Of a stretch of DNA of 64,000 nucleotides, positions 1 through 9,979 are shown one piece after another (the stretch's first letter is position 1; the number at the start of each line of letters is the position of its first letter). The notes beneath the pieces were generated by a model. It was not told the DNA's origin, did no database searches, and saw only the letters and a program-made list of their open reading frames with translations. The stretch is taken from NCBI GenBank assembly GCA_027919835.1, contig JANVFP010000046.1, positions 1 to 64,000 on the forward strand, given 5' to 3'. Both the position numbers and the translations under genes were made by a program. This DNA is from Lentinula raphanica (taxonomy: Eukaryota; Basidiomycota; Agaricomycetes; Agaricales; Omphalotaceae).

Positions 1-519
1 CCTCTGGCATCATGTGCCATCATAAGGTAATACTGCATTACTCAGCTACACAATGCAATATAAAATTCCTAGAAGGGCAAAATTGCAGAATTTTCGACAT
101 TTGAACACCACAAACCCTCCTCTAAAGAGTCGGAGATAACATCGGATTATAAACCTATAATACTCTCAGAGACTCAAAATGAAGCACTGCAAAGCTATGC
201 TCTCCCCAGTATTTTCGCGGCACTGGGATGCCGGAGTTCCCTAAAACATCTGGGTACGAGATTACACGGTAGAGCGCCAAAATTACATACAAAAAAACTG
301 TTGGATTCAAGCGAGTTTGACTCTCACAGCTGGCATTGCGGGCCTGACACTTCTGTCTCCTTTTGACCTCCAGATCAATGCTCTCCAGCTCCTCCAGATC
401 AATGCTCTCCAGCTCCTCCAGGCTCCTAGCGTAGAAATCTTGGAAATTGGGTTGTGTTATGCTATATACAAAAGACTCAGTATATCCTGTGTAACTCAAG
501 AATAAATCAATGTTAGACG
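1..519. other. No supported gene; short 24-bp duplication
   Basis: I see no convincing gene here. The only structure is a 24-bp unit (ccagatcaatgctctccagc plus tcct) present twice in tandem at about 370-417. On the minus strand it reads as a short Leu/Glu/Ser-rich repeat. The minus-strand reading through it may be 3'-untranslated or terminal sequence of the possible gene upstream. Confidence 0.4.
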
Positions 520-1259
520 TTGGAGTTTAGATCGTACGAGTCCATGGCCTGAAGTAAGATTTCGGCTGCATGCTGACTTTCGACAGGGATATCAATAAAA
601 ATTTTCCCTAAACGTTCTATATAATCTCCAACAAAATCCTGTTCCGACCCTTCGAATCAGAAATTTGGTCCACGAGCGCATTGTTTTCATTCAAGAGATA
701 TATGGTCACAAATTTATCATGTTCTTCGAGGAGAGCATCGGTTTGGGCCGAGAGCTTGCGGTTTTCAATGATCTCCCCCGATGGAATGTTGGGAACCTTG
801 AATCGAGAAGGTTCTATGCTCCCATGGTTAGATGTACTTGGATAGCCTTAGATACCAGTATTTACCGTCAGAAGACAGACCCGATTCTTAGATCTCAAAC
901 TCTGGTCCTCTCCATCGTCAACATCAAAGGGTGCTGACTTACTGATTTAGCGGAGTGCCGATTCTATACGCGTGGGTTTGTCTGCCTTTGTCCTCAAATT
1001 CTACTGCTCCTTCTCCAGCCTCTGATTCCTGATAATATTTCTGCCTTTTGCGTCGATTCTGGCGATCATGGTCTGGAGAACTGGCAGGAGGACTGATAGA
1101 GGGATGGAAAGGAGAGGAAGATGGGCCACTGAGAGCAGTCTTGCGGGCGAAAGAACGTCGACGGCCTTGTTTAGCATTCATGATGGTGGTTAGAACCTGA
1201 GGAGGAAAAGCCGAAATATGTGAGGTTGAACTTGGTTCTACCCAACGGCATTTCGGCAT
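520..1259 (-). CDS. Possible multi-exon hypothetical gene, divergent from the BAH-like gene
   Basis: I do not recognise this gene. Several open stretches on the minus strand look like protein. One at 939-1259 is basic and Ser/Pro-rich, with an NRRKRQK cluster typical of a nuclear signal. One around 650-790 is helical (NRKLSAQTDALLEEHDKF). A third ends in a stop near 520 (ERLGKIFIDIPVESQHAAEI). A plausible intron, GTAAAT to ATAG with a CTAAC branch site, lies at about 805-885 between the first and second stretches. I could not join all pieces in one frame. It would start at 1181 or 1259 and share the short intergenic region with the gene at 1451. It could equally be a decaying gene. Confidence 0.3.
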
Positions 1260-1354
1260 TCTCTGCTCCGGGCATGTCCGCGGTGTTCGGATATATATGG
1301 AAGTTCAATCATCACATCAATTTTTCTCGATCATATTTGTCACGTAATTGTCAC

Positions 1355-1450
1355 CCTTCTAGACATATCACAAACCTCCATTTCTGAGTATGAATTAATT
1401 CACGACTCATATAAAAGATCCAGCCAAAATCGAGTCGATTATAATTTGCT
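1355..1450 (+). promoter_or_regulatory. Conserved core promoter with TATA box (copy 1)
   Basis: A TATA element (TATAAAAG) sits at 1410-1417, about 40 bp before the ATG. The block from 'gacatatcacaaacctccat' through the TATA box to the start codon is nearly identical to the block before the paralogue at 9980. The differences are a few substitutions and a short insertion (attaatt versus att). Conservation of non-coding DNA between diverged paralogues suggests a recent duplication that included the promoter, or selection on shared control. Confidence 0.65.
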
Positions 1451-3108
1451 ATGCCTACCCCACCAGAAGTTGAGCTCGACCCAAAGAAATACCCGTCGAA
1501 TCAACCCCGTATTGCCGCGGGGATCCGTAAGGCGAAAGGAACCTTGACACTTCGCTTCGAGGGGGATGAAACAACAGTAATTGAAAAAAATGACATGTAT
1601 GTGAATCTCAAATTCAGTTCAACTCAAGCCGTTTCACTAATCTCTCAATTCAGTGTTGCGATCAAAAACGAGTCGTCTATAACTGACGACAGGGAACACC
1701 TCTCCTATGGGAGGGTCAGGGGCATTCGCACCAAGAACAAGCAGACAAAAGTCCTCGTAACGTGGTTCCTTCGATCGACCGAAATCAAAAAGTGCCTCCG
1801 CGAAAACGGGTGTCCCTCCGAAATCATTGACGGATTATCCAACAATGAGTTTGTAGAAACGGACATTGAAGGGATCGTGAACGGAGGGGACATCATAGGT
1901 AAGCATTCAGAATATCCACCAATCGAAGCCTACCATTGAACTTAATTATTGTAGATCTAGCAGGTCTCCACCTGCTGACTGACGACATAGAGGACGAGGA
2001 CTTCCACCTCCTTACCGCCAAAGCGTTCTTTTATCGGTTTTCCTTTAATACCAAGACTGGTCGTCTGGATGTTTTGGGAAAAGGCCACTGGTTGGACAAT
2101 ATTTGCAAGGTCTGCAAGCAGATATATAATCCCGACACTTGCTGTCAAATATATTGCCAGAATTGCCGTAACTGGTTCTGCCTACTCCATGTCGATCCAT
2201 TGCCAGATCCAGACAAAAAGAAAGCTGCCAAACAAAAACCTGCTCACAAAGCTCCTCACGCAGCGCCAGCACAACGATCAACACAACCGTCGTCGGCACG
2301 TCCCCGACATCCATCTTTTTCAAAATTCCTGCCTGTTGCACATTCTTCCACTCACAAACCCACATCCTCGACGACCAGTGCAGGTCCTCCTCCTCCACCG
2401 GCCAAGGCCGGAAAGGATAAGGACCCCAAGCTCGCTCAGAAAGGTCAGGAGGAGGGAATGGACATCGATGAGGAGGGGCCGAAGCTGGATGAGGATGAGG
2501 GTATGGATGACGACGGGGAAAGTGAAGTAAAAAGCAAGAATGACGACGACGACGAGAACATGGACGACGACGACGATGCCGAGAAGAAGAACGACGACGA
2601 CGATGACGAGAAGAATGACGACGACGACGAGAACATGGATGACGACGACAATGGGGACTCATCTTCGGCGAGTGATGTTTATACAGAGGGCAAGGAGACC
2701 AAGGATCGTGGGAGGATCACCGTAACTTATCTTCCACCTATCCGGGTAGCTACTCATGGCACCAACCATGGCGACGCCGAACTGAAAGCCAACGCTAGTC
2801 CGGCCAAGAGACTGGAGGCTTTACGGGAGGCACCCATAGTTCGAGGTCTAGGGTGGGAGCAAGAGCTCTATCCCCGCAAACACGCTGCAGGCGTCCACGG
2901 CTGGCTCGTGACCGGCTCCCATTTTGTCCACTCTACGAGATGGGAATCGGCGCAAGGCTTTCCTGGGGAGGATTGGGCGAGCACTTGGGCGTACGCCTAC
3001 GAGCAGGGCTCGAAAGCAACGCCACAGGCCGTTGCCAAGTCGATGATGGCAGTCTTGCCGGCCATTGAGCAAGATTGGGTCTGCCCAATTTGTCTTCAAG
3101 ATCTCTAA
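1451..3108 (+). CDS. BAH-like / Cys-His cluster / acidic-linker protein, copy A (533 aa)
   Basis: Two exons, 1451-1898 and 1955-3108. The 56-bp intron (GTAAGC...TTGTAG) restores one frame of 533 aa. Residues about 85-145 resemble a BAH fold: strand-like YGRVRGIRTKNKQTKVLVTWF, then an EFVETDIEGI motif like the 'N-E-hydrophobic..D' ending of BAH domains. A PHD- or RING-like cluster follows at about 200-228 (CxxC, 13 residues, CxxC, 4 residues, C, 2 residues, H). Then come a Pro/Ser/Lys-rich stretch, a very acidic Asp/Glu tract (GAC repeats at about 2540-2660), and a conserved C-terminal domain with RGLGWEQELYP and GVHGWLVTGSHF, ending in CPIC. The likely role is a nuclear chromatin-associated protein; this is inference from layout. 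Its closest relative in the window is the gene at 9980, with the same intron position and phase. Confidence 0.75.
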
Positions 3109-3900
3109 GGACCGATTTTTGTTCATAATCTTTGTGCAGCTTTCATATCCGTCGCCTCCTTCGCCGCTTTGCCCGCTTTTTCTTATCAGTGAAAAGTTTG
3201 TTATCAGCACATATTGACTCCTCTGAACAGTCGTGAGATTATCCAAATTAGGTACCGTTTGAATAGACCGGGTATTCGGGAAAATGATTCCGATACATCC
3301 CAATGGTCCTGTCTTCTAGTAAATGTTTGTTTTCTGCACGTACTAATGCCCTACTATCATTTTGAATACTGTTTGATGAACATTTTAGATGTATCCTAGC
3401 CCTACTATAACTTTTGTGATCATTTCTCACATACATCTAGCATGAATAGGTGTACAAAATTCACAATCCAGCAGTTTTTGCATTATACAACGAACATAGC
3501 TCTAATATTGCAAAACTTGTTCTATGTAAGTATTGGATATTGTAATTTAGTTGTATCTACTGCTGATTGACCCAAGTCCGAGGTCATTTGTGTCTGTTTT
3601 GAGGTGTTCCGAGGCTACTGTTCAGAGGAGGTCGGGTGTTCAAAGGACGTGGGAATGACTGTATATCGAGATATGTATAACATCATACGAAAGACTCTCC
3701 TGCTTATCAATATCGGACTGTGATACTTCATAAGTACAATGGTTTGTGATGATGAATATAATTTGACTCCTGTTCGTTCACAATGTGGTTACGTTTCCAA
3801 TACAAATTCACTACTAGATTCTTTCCAGAGCTGTATATAGGGTTGAGCTGCTGCAATCTCTGTTCATTCTGCTCATGATTTGCAGACTCATTCTTTTCTG
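3109..3900. other. Intergenic, no supported gene
   Basis: The first bases after the stop ('taaggaccgatttttgt') match the 3' flank of the paralogue at 11639, so the duplicated unit extends past the stop codon. The rest is AT-rich and only holds short chance open frames. Confidence 0.4.
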
Positions 3901-3906
3901 TACATG

Positions 3907-4140
3907 TCAGTCTTGCGGCAAGTACATCCAACTATGCTGTCTTGCCACTGGCTCATCTCTGCACAATGCAGATGCTAGACCACGCAAATCATCCCCTACC
4001 ACCATCAACAGCTTGTGCAAACGGTAAAGTCCAGCTTGAGCAACATCTGCTCGTAGAGTTGCCTCATTGCGCTCCTGAATGAGCTGCTTTGTGTACCCAT
4101 CGATATCTGAATCCATATCAAGATTCTTGCCAGGCATCGC
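3907..4140 (-). CDS. Possible small hypothetical protein or 3' exon
   Basis: An open frame of up to 89 aa. From an internal Met at about 4137 it reads as an amphipathic helical segment (GYTKQLIQERNEATLRADVA, then GLYRLHKLLMVVGDDLRGLA). The heptad-like pattern looks more like protein than chance, but no family is recognised and no promoter or splice signal supports it. It could be the last exon of a lost gene. Confidence 0.25.
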   Translation of the reverse strand, partial: AMPGKNLDMDSDIDGYTKQLIQERNEATLRADVAQAGLYRLHKLLMVVGDDLRGLASALCRDEPVARQHSWMYLPQD

Positions 4141-4369
4141 AGGCTTCTGATTATAATCAGTACTTCGAAGCTTCAAGTGTTATATATAACTCGGAACTCT
4201 TGCATGATTTGGGAGGTTCTTTCTTGAGTGCAAAATCTTTGAGCTGATATATCGTCTTTGAGATTCTAACATCCTGCCGAGAATCATAAAGAAATCCAAG
4301 TAGTATGCATTTCTATTTCTATTTTAAACACCTGCTGCTCGATCCAATTCATATTACGACAAAAGGGTA

Positions 4370-4640
4370 ATATTGCCTTGCAAGAAGCTTTGGATATAAC
4401 TTGACCCACAGGGGGTCCTGGAAGGTCTATACCAACCACACTGGGGAAATATTGCTTGCCAGAAAGGGTATCCTGGAAGGACAGAATCCTGCAAATCCAT
4501 ACGTACCTCAAGAGGGCAATATTGCCCTGTAAGGAGTCTTGGATATGAGCAAATTTGCCACAGAGGGTGTCCTGGAGGGACAGCATCCTGATATCCTATA
4601 CTTACCACAAAAGGGGGCAATATGACCTTCGAAGAAGTTA
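4370..4640 (-). repeat. Palindromic-core dispersed repeat, inverted cluster
   Basis: About three diverged copies of the family described at 6030-6860, here in reverse orientation. Each has a GTCCTnnAAGGAC-type core (tcctggaaggaca) and a GGCAATATTGCC-type core, separated by about 40 bp. The open frames across it only reflect the repeat. Confidence 0.6.
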
Positions 4641-4745
4641 GAAATATTGGGTCCTAAAAGGACATCAACAAGGGCGTCCTGGACCTATGCTAGGTGGTAG
4701 AGAGCATTCATCCGAAGGTCAAAAAGATCACAAGGTGTGGTTACA

Positions 4746-4839
4746 TACCTGCCGCGAGAGTCGACCTCACATGGGCCAGCACGCTTAGTTTGTCATATTT
4801 GTACATAGATCCGGGGCTCTACCGTTGAGCTAAGCAGGT
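4746..4839 (-). tRNA. Intron-containing tRNA gene (anticodon uncertain)
   Basis: Read on the minus strand, the segment folds as a cloverleaf. The 7-bp acceptor is complete (ACCTGCT with GGCAGGT, one G:U). The D stem is GCTC/GAGC around AACGGTA, an A-box match. The T arm is complete (GTGAG-GTCGACT-CTCGC), with position 54 unusual (G). The anticodon stem pairs CCGGA with GCTGG (one G:U and one mismatch at the loop end). The loop is 29 nt, implying an intron of about 22 nt in the usual place for fungal tRNA introns. A T5 terminator follows at 4725-4721. Strict position counting gives anticodon TAT, but position 33 would be C rather than T, so identity is unsafe and a decayed gene is possible. 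Confidence 0.55.
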
Positions 4840-5196
4840 TCACTTTACAAGTGTTTGGCATTGTCATATCACGGATTATCGCGACAGGACAGACTGAAAG
4901 AGATCCGTATCTAACATTCACCCATTAATATGATATCCACTGTTATCGTATCACGATTTACCTCTTTCTACCTGTGCTCCAACAGCGCTAATAAGGCTAA
5001 TACCAGTTGGCGTTTTATGATCAGTACCGTATAGGTTTCAAGGGTCTACCGATGATTCTTGCTGTAAAATCTTGTAGAACCTTGTGCCTCAACACCCGTC
5101 TGATCCCTTGCATTGAGTACTTCATTCAACCTCATTCATCAAGCACAGGCCAGTCACATCTGCTAGGATTGTGAAATCCAACATTCATTGGAATAT

Positions 5197-5269
5197 GGCC
5201 CAGTAGCTCAGTGGTAGAGCACTGCACAGGAAAGGCAGGAGGCGCAAGTTCAATCCCTGGCTTTGGCCG
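5197..5269 (+). ncRNA. tRNA-like Pol III element (degenerate tRNA or SINE head)
   Basis: A perfect A box (TAGCTCAGTGG) and a near-perfect B box (AGTTCAATCCC) sit at tRNA spacing, with a good D stem and a partly paired acceptor (GGCC/GGCC ends). The T stem is poorly paired and position 33 is not T. This fits a pseudo-tRNA or the tRNA-derived head of a SINE better than a working tRNA. It lies about 360 bp from the intron-containing tRNA. Confidence 0.45.
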
Positions 5270-6030
5270 GTTTATTTTCATTCTTACAACATCACCCTCT
5301 GGGCATCTCTGTGCTCCCCTCATTCCGTCGCCCATTGAAAGCTTGAAGTTTGAAAGCAATTATTTAGCAAGCACTGAGTCCGTACCGTGACGGGGTCCTT
5401 ACTTTCCTGTTCATTGCGAACTTCACAAGGTGTGTCTCGGGTACCGGTTTTTGTTCAGACTTCAACTGATGAACAGTGCTAATCACGGTGGCCCAGGGCC
5501 TGCAATATTTACAGGCTTATCGAGTTGCAATCGGTATCAATCGGCAAACATTTATTTATTTACAACCTTCATCTTATTACTCTGCTCTCACTTCTCATGT
5601 ATATTCCGATAATTATCCTGGTATTCCATCACGTCAAAGAAACATGAAGCTTGAAGCTTGAAGCTTTGAAGTCCACTAGTGCGTCATCGATCGTCACGAT
5701 CCAGTTTTCTGATTTTTCAGAAAGAGCTAATTTAGTACTAATACTGAGATTATATAGGGCATACTGTATCCTAGTTCTGCGTAATGAGAACGGTGGTGGA
5801 ACCAGTATTATCTTAGATTTATATGTGCTGAACGAACAGCTCTGTAGATGATAGACCGCCCTAAAATTAATTTTACTCAAGACTTAGGGATGCTAAAGTT
5901 GGTACCATCATCCATGACGACCACACTGGTTTTGAACGGGGAGGAATTGCAGCAGCATTAACACAAAGAGGGCTGTATAGAGGCGCAAGGTAGGCGTTTT
6001 TCTTGCTGCAAGATATTGCAACAGAAAAAT
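5270..6030. other. Intergenic, no supported gene
   Basis: This stretch holds only short overlapping open frames on both strands, none with recognisable domains or splice structure. A local 'agcttgaagctt' duplication occurs near 5647. Confidence 0.35.
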
Positions 6031-6860
6031 CGTGTGACTCTGTCCTTCCAGGATGCCCTGTATGTCAAGCAAAATTTCAAACTCAGTGCCAGCCAATATT
6101 ATCCTTTTGTGGCAAGACTAGGATATCAGGATGCAGACGCACGCCCTTTGAGGCAACCAATATCCAAGAGTTCTACAGTCCTTCCAGGACGCCCTATGTA
6201 GTAATGTCAAGGCAATATTTCTCTCTTGTGGTAGAGCTAGAATCGCGGGATGCTGTCCGTCCAGGACGCCCTATGTATGTCCCAAGCAAAAGGCAATATT
6301 GCTCTCGTAAGCATGGGATCGCATGATGCTGTCCTTCCAGGACAACCTCAGCCTGCGTATCAAGCAATATCCAAGATATTGCCCTTTGTGGTAAGTATAA
6401 AATAGGAGGATGCGGACCCTTCTAGGACGCCCTTGAATGGTGTGAATATATCTAGGCAATATTGCTCTTTTATGGTAGATATATAATTGCAAGATGCTGT
6501 CCTTCTAGGACGCCCTATGTGACAAGTAATATCAATGCAATATTGCACTCTTTCTGTAGGCATGGCATCTCAGGATGCTGCCCTTCCAGGACGCCCCCTG
6601 CGTCAAGTCATATCAAAGTAACATTACTCTCTTGTGGTAGGTATAGAACAGCAAGATAATGTCCTTCCAGGACGCCCTAGTATGTGTCAAGCAATATCGA
6701 AGCAATTGCTTTTTTGTGTTAGGCATAGGATCCCAGGATGTCGTCCTTCCAGTCAAACCTCTTTGTAGGTATAGATTAGCAGCCTGCAGGATGTGGTCCT
6801 TCCAGGACGCCTTCTGTGTCAAGTAATATTAAGGCAATATTTCTTTCTTGTAGATAGAAT
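6030..6860 (+). repeat. Tandem array of about 81-bp palindromic-core repeat
   Basis: About ten diverged copies. The marker 'gctgtccttccaggacgcc' recurs near 6037, 6177, 6249, 6329, 6408, 6494, 6575, 6656, 6737 and 6790, mostly 80-84 bp apart. Each unit has two self-complementary cores: GTCCT-TCC-AGGAC, and GGCAATATTGC(C). Between them comes 'ttgtggtaggtatagaatag'. Open frames here rich in 'PSRTPY' or 'GRPRR' are products of the repeat, not genes. Further copies lie at 4370-4640, 7150-7690, 12820-13480 and 14880-15150. Confidence 0.75.
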
Positions 6861-7149
6861 TACAGCGTCCTGTCATACGAAGAAAGGAAAACAGTTTCAT
6901 AACAGGAGCTAACAGAGACCAAAAGGGCTTGTCTGTGTGCCCAGTCGAGAAGATTAATTATTGATTGTTCGGCAAGTACACACGGTCAGTTCGAAGCCAA
7001 ATGAGTGTATGGGAGTTGATCAGAGCGCAAATTCAATACGAGGCTACTTTGAAGTATTCTTCCGTGACTGTATTGTGCGGTCTATGATCTACCGAGCTGT
7101 TCGTTCAGCACATATAAATGTAAGATACGGTATCTCTTACACCAATTTT
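6861..7149. other. Unique spacer between repeat arrays
   Basis: Non-repeat sequence interrupting the array. No gene is supported. Confidence 0.35.
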
Positions 7150-7690
7150 ATCCTTTTGTGGTAAGAATAGGATGTCAGCCTGATGCTGTCCTTCCAAGAC
7201 GCATACCCTTTGCGGCAACCAATATCCAAGACTTCTAGCCAGGCAATATTCAACACTTTTGTGGATGCCCTGAATGTCAAGTCATATCAAAACCAACTTC
7301 CAAGGCAATATTGGCTTATTGTGGTACGTATGGATTAGTATGATTCTGTCCTTCCAGGAAGCCCTGAGTATCAAGCAAGATTCGAAACTTCTTGTAAGGT
7401 GATATCATCGTTTTATGGTAGGCGTAGAATAGCGGGATGCTGTCTTTCCAGAACGCCCTTTGTTGCAATGGTGTGGTATGAATAAAATAACAGGATATTG
7501 TCCTTCCTGGATGCCCCTTTTGCCAAGCTACACCTAAAAACTTGTTTTCTTGTGGTAGGGATAGCTGGATGCTGTTCTTCCTGGACTCACTGCGTATTTG
7601 GTAGTATTCGAGAGGCTTCTTACAAGGTAATAAGTTAATGACACCCTTTTGTCGTAGGTATATATTTGCAGGAGCTTGTAGCATAAAAGT
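7150..7690 (+). repeat. Palindromic-core repeat, degenerate continuation
   Basis: Further diverged copies of the 81-bp family ('ctgtccttccaagacgc', 'ctgtccttccaggaagccct', 'ctgtctttccagaacgccc'), less regularly spaced than at 6.0-6.9 kb. The array ends about 220 bp beyond the 3' end of the TEA gene. Confidence 0.6.
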
Positions 7691-7910
7691 ACCATTAATG
7701 GCGTCACTAGCAGGGAAGCTGTTCGCGCGACCTCTAACCGAACTAGTTTCGTTGTGCTACTTGTCCGATTATTTGTGTTTCCCAACTCTGGTGGTTGTCC
7801 CGTTCAGTAAAATAGCTCCAAACTCACCGCTCCCAGTAAAATGGAGTACAAGCCCGATGTCCACTGCGAGAATGGAACTCGCATCACCCGAGTTGTATGT
7901 ACGCTCATTT

Positions 7911-9584
7911 TCACTCATATTCAAAAACCCCAGCCAGGTCCAATAAGGTGATGCTCAAACATCGCTGCTGTACTTCGTGAACAATACAGTACAGCCAATT
8001 CATCATTTGGCTGGCGTGTCGATTTAGATTATATGTCGTGCACAGAATTGTCTGTTCCGCGAAACATATTTCTTGTTGTATCATCATTGCTCCTACAGCA
8101 TAAAAACAGATATGCATGAAGATTGTTCAAAGAGAATCAGAGTACTTACCTTGCTCAAACAGGCGGCAAGTAGGCAGCACACTTTCTGGAAAGTTGAAGA
8201 TCGTCACCTGTCCATAAGCAGTAGTCGATATTTCCTGTTCTGACTGCAAGATGTCTGCTTGGATTTCAGCCTCTTCTTTGCTCAAGCATACCAAAGGTTG
8301 ATGCGGTTCTGTGTGAGTAGAGCCTTGCATCATAGAAGGCAATTTTCGGCGCAACATAGATGATTCGTAGAATATTGGTTCCTTCTTGTACGCCATGGGA
8401 TCTCCCACTTGGAAAGAACAGTCGGCATGCGAGCTTGTAGGACCCCACACATACGTGATACATTTGCATATTATTGCCGATGTGTGTCTTCCCACTGGAC
8501 AAACGGCCTCTAATCTAGCGGTGAAACCAGGTTGTATGGTCTTCGCTTCGAAGGAAGAGGAGACAGCCTGGAAATCAGGAACGTCTAGCTGCAAGTGTAA
8601 AGACACGACACCACTTCCGAGGAGCTTTTCAAGATTGACAGTGAGAGGAATCATCCCTGACGGTAGCTCCATTGCTGTAGAAATTGAGAATCCATCTCCT
8701 GCGACTGTTCGGAAGCCACCACTTTGGACATCTGGGCTTTGCAATGCTCTACTATGTGCCTCGTAAGGTTCTCGTACTCCAGAGGGAATAGAGTTTACAG
8801 AAGAGCCCAGAGTCGAATTCGGCGATGTCATCGTCCTAGACCATACTTGCGGCGAGGCCGTTGCGAAAGATAGCTTGGAAGAACCAGAGGATGTGGAGGA
8901 AACAGAGTGTGAAGAAGGCCGTCGACTAGCTGTATTCTCTGAGTTGGACGGTTGTGTCTGCAACACTAACAAAGAATCAGAACCCACGACAAGGGAAAAG
9001 TCTACGCCGCATCATTCAGCAAAACGGAGCAACTTGAATGAAATGATATAACGAGGTATTGAAATGTTGTTTTTCAATCTATACCCTCAAACGCGATCAC
9101 TCACTGGCATAGTTCCCCTCTGCCCTCCACATATTCTTGAGCACTTGTAGATGAGACGCAACTTGTTTCCGGGTGCGTTCAATCTCATAGTGCACGAGAT
9201 ACTTTACAAGGTAAGCATTACGCAAGCGAGAGCGACCGCGTACAGCAGCGTCTGAAATTTTAACCGCGTGATTTTGCGAACCAGTCGAGGCTGAGTGTAC
9301 GCTCGAAGACCTGTTAGCAGATAACAATCATAGTCGGAAACAGGGCTGAGCTTTGAACATCCGACATCTATACTTACCTTCTATGAATATGCATTTTCCA
9401 CAGATTCGGGCCAAACTTCATTACCTGAGCCGTCCTTCAGAAGTTTGTGGTGCTTTCGAAGCGGCGTCAAACCAGATTTTGCTGTAGTACTAAAGGGAGA
9501 GGTTGATTCCAATGTCGAACGATAGAAATCCGTGGAGGATTCATTGTAAACAAACGAAGGGCTATCGGGAAATTTGTCGGCCAT
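7911..9584 (-). pseudogene. TEA/ATTS-domain transcription factor, possibly disrupted
   Basis: Minus-strand exons 9584-9378, 9310-9105, 8965-8150 and 8092-7911 are set by good splice sites (GTAAGT, GTGAGT, GTAAGT donors). The second part of a TEA DNA-binding domain is clear in exon 2: GRSRLRNAYLVKYLVHYE, then TRKQVASHLQVLKNMW. The first helix is in exon 1 (VWPESVENAYS). Exons 2, 3 and 4 join in one frame, and the C-terminal 300 or so residues look like the beta-rich partner-binding part of such factors. However, exon 1 has an in-frame TAG at 9381-9383, where family members usually have Glu, three bases before a strong donor. Its phase also does not match exon 2. Either my exon-1 model is wrong or this copy is broken. 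TEA factors control development and morphogenesis in fungi. Confidence 0.6.
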
Positions 9585-9885
9585 TACTGTGACCTGGCCG
9601 AGTGAGGAGCGTAAAACTCAAGAACATACCTGTAAATATGTAAAAGGTATATATATTTTCCTGAAGTAGTGTGTATGGAAATAGAAGAATCTCAGGGGAG
9701 GGCGTTCACAGAGTAGAACAGACTGTGCCTATTGGGACCTACACCGGTGGAGCCGGGTGTGATCCATTCACTCAATCGTACGTAAGTTTCACGTAAAAAG
9801 AGGTGATTTCGTGGGTAAACTTCGTTTCATCATCTTCCTGAATCCTCGATCATCCCCGTTCTATTGCTTCTATTCGTCACATAAT

Positions 9886-9979
9886 TGTCCTTCTGGACAT
9901 ATCACAAACCTCCATTTCTGAGTATGAATTCACGACTCATATAAAAGACCAGCCAAAATCGAGTTGATTAGAATGCGCC
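9886..9979 (+). promoter_or_regulatory. Conserved core promoter with TATA box (copy 2)
   Basis: TATAAAAG at 9940-9947, about 40 bp before the ATG. The block is nearly the same as 1355-1450, including 'gacatatcacaaacctccat' and 'cacgactcatataaaaga'. Confidence 0.65.

Noticed and set aside
2045..2662. 205-codon minus-strand frame rich in Arg/His
   Set aside because: It lies opposite the acidic GAC repeats of the BAH-like gene and is a shadow of them.
6030..6860. CRISPR-like array of palindromic repeats with about 81-bp period
   Set aside because: Units are diverged along their whole length, spacers are related to one another and no cas genes exist.
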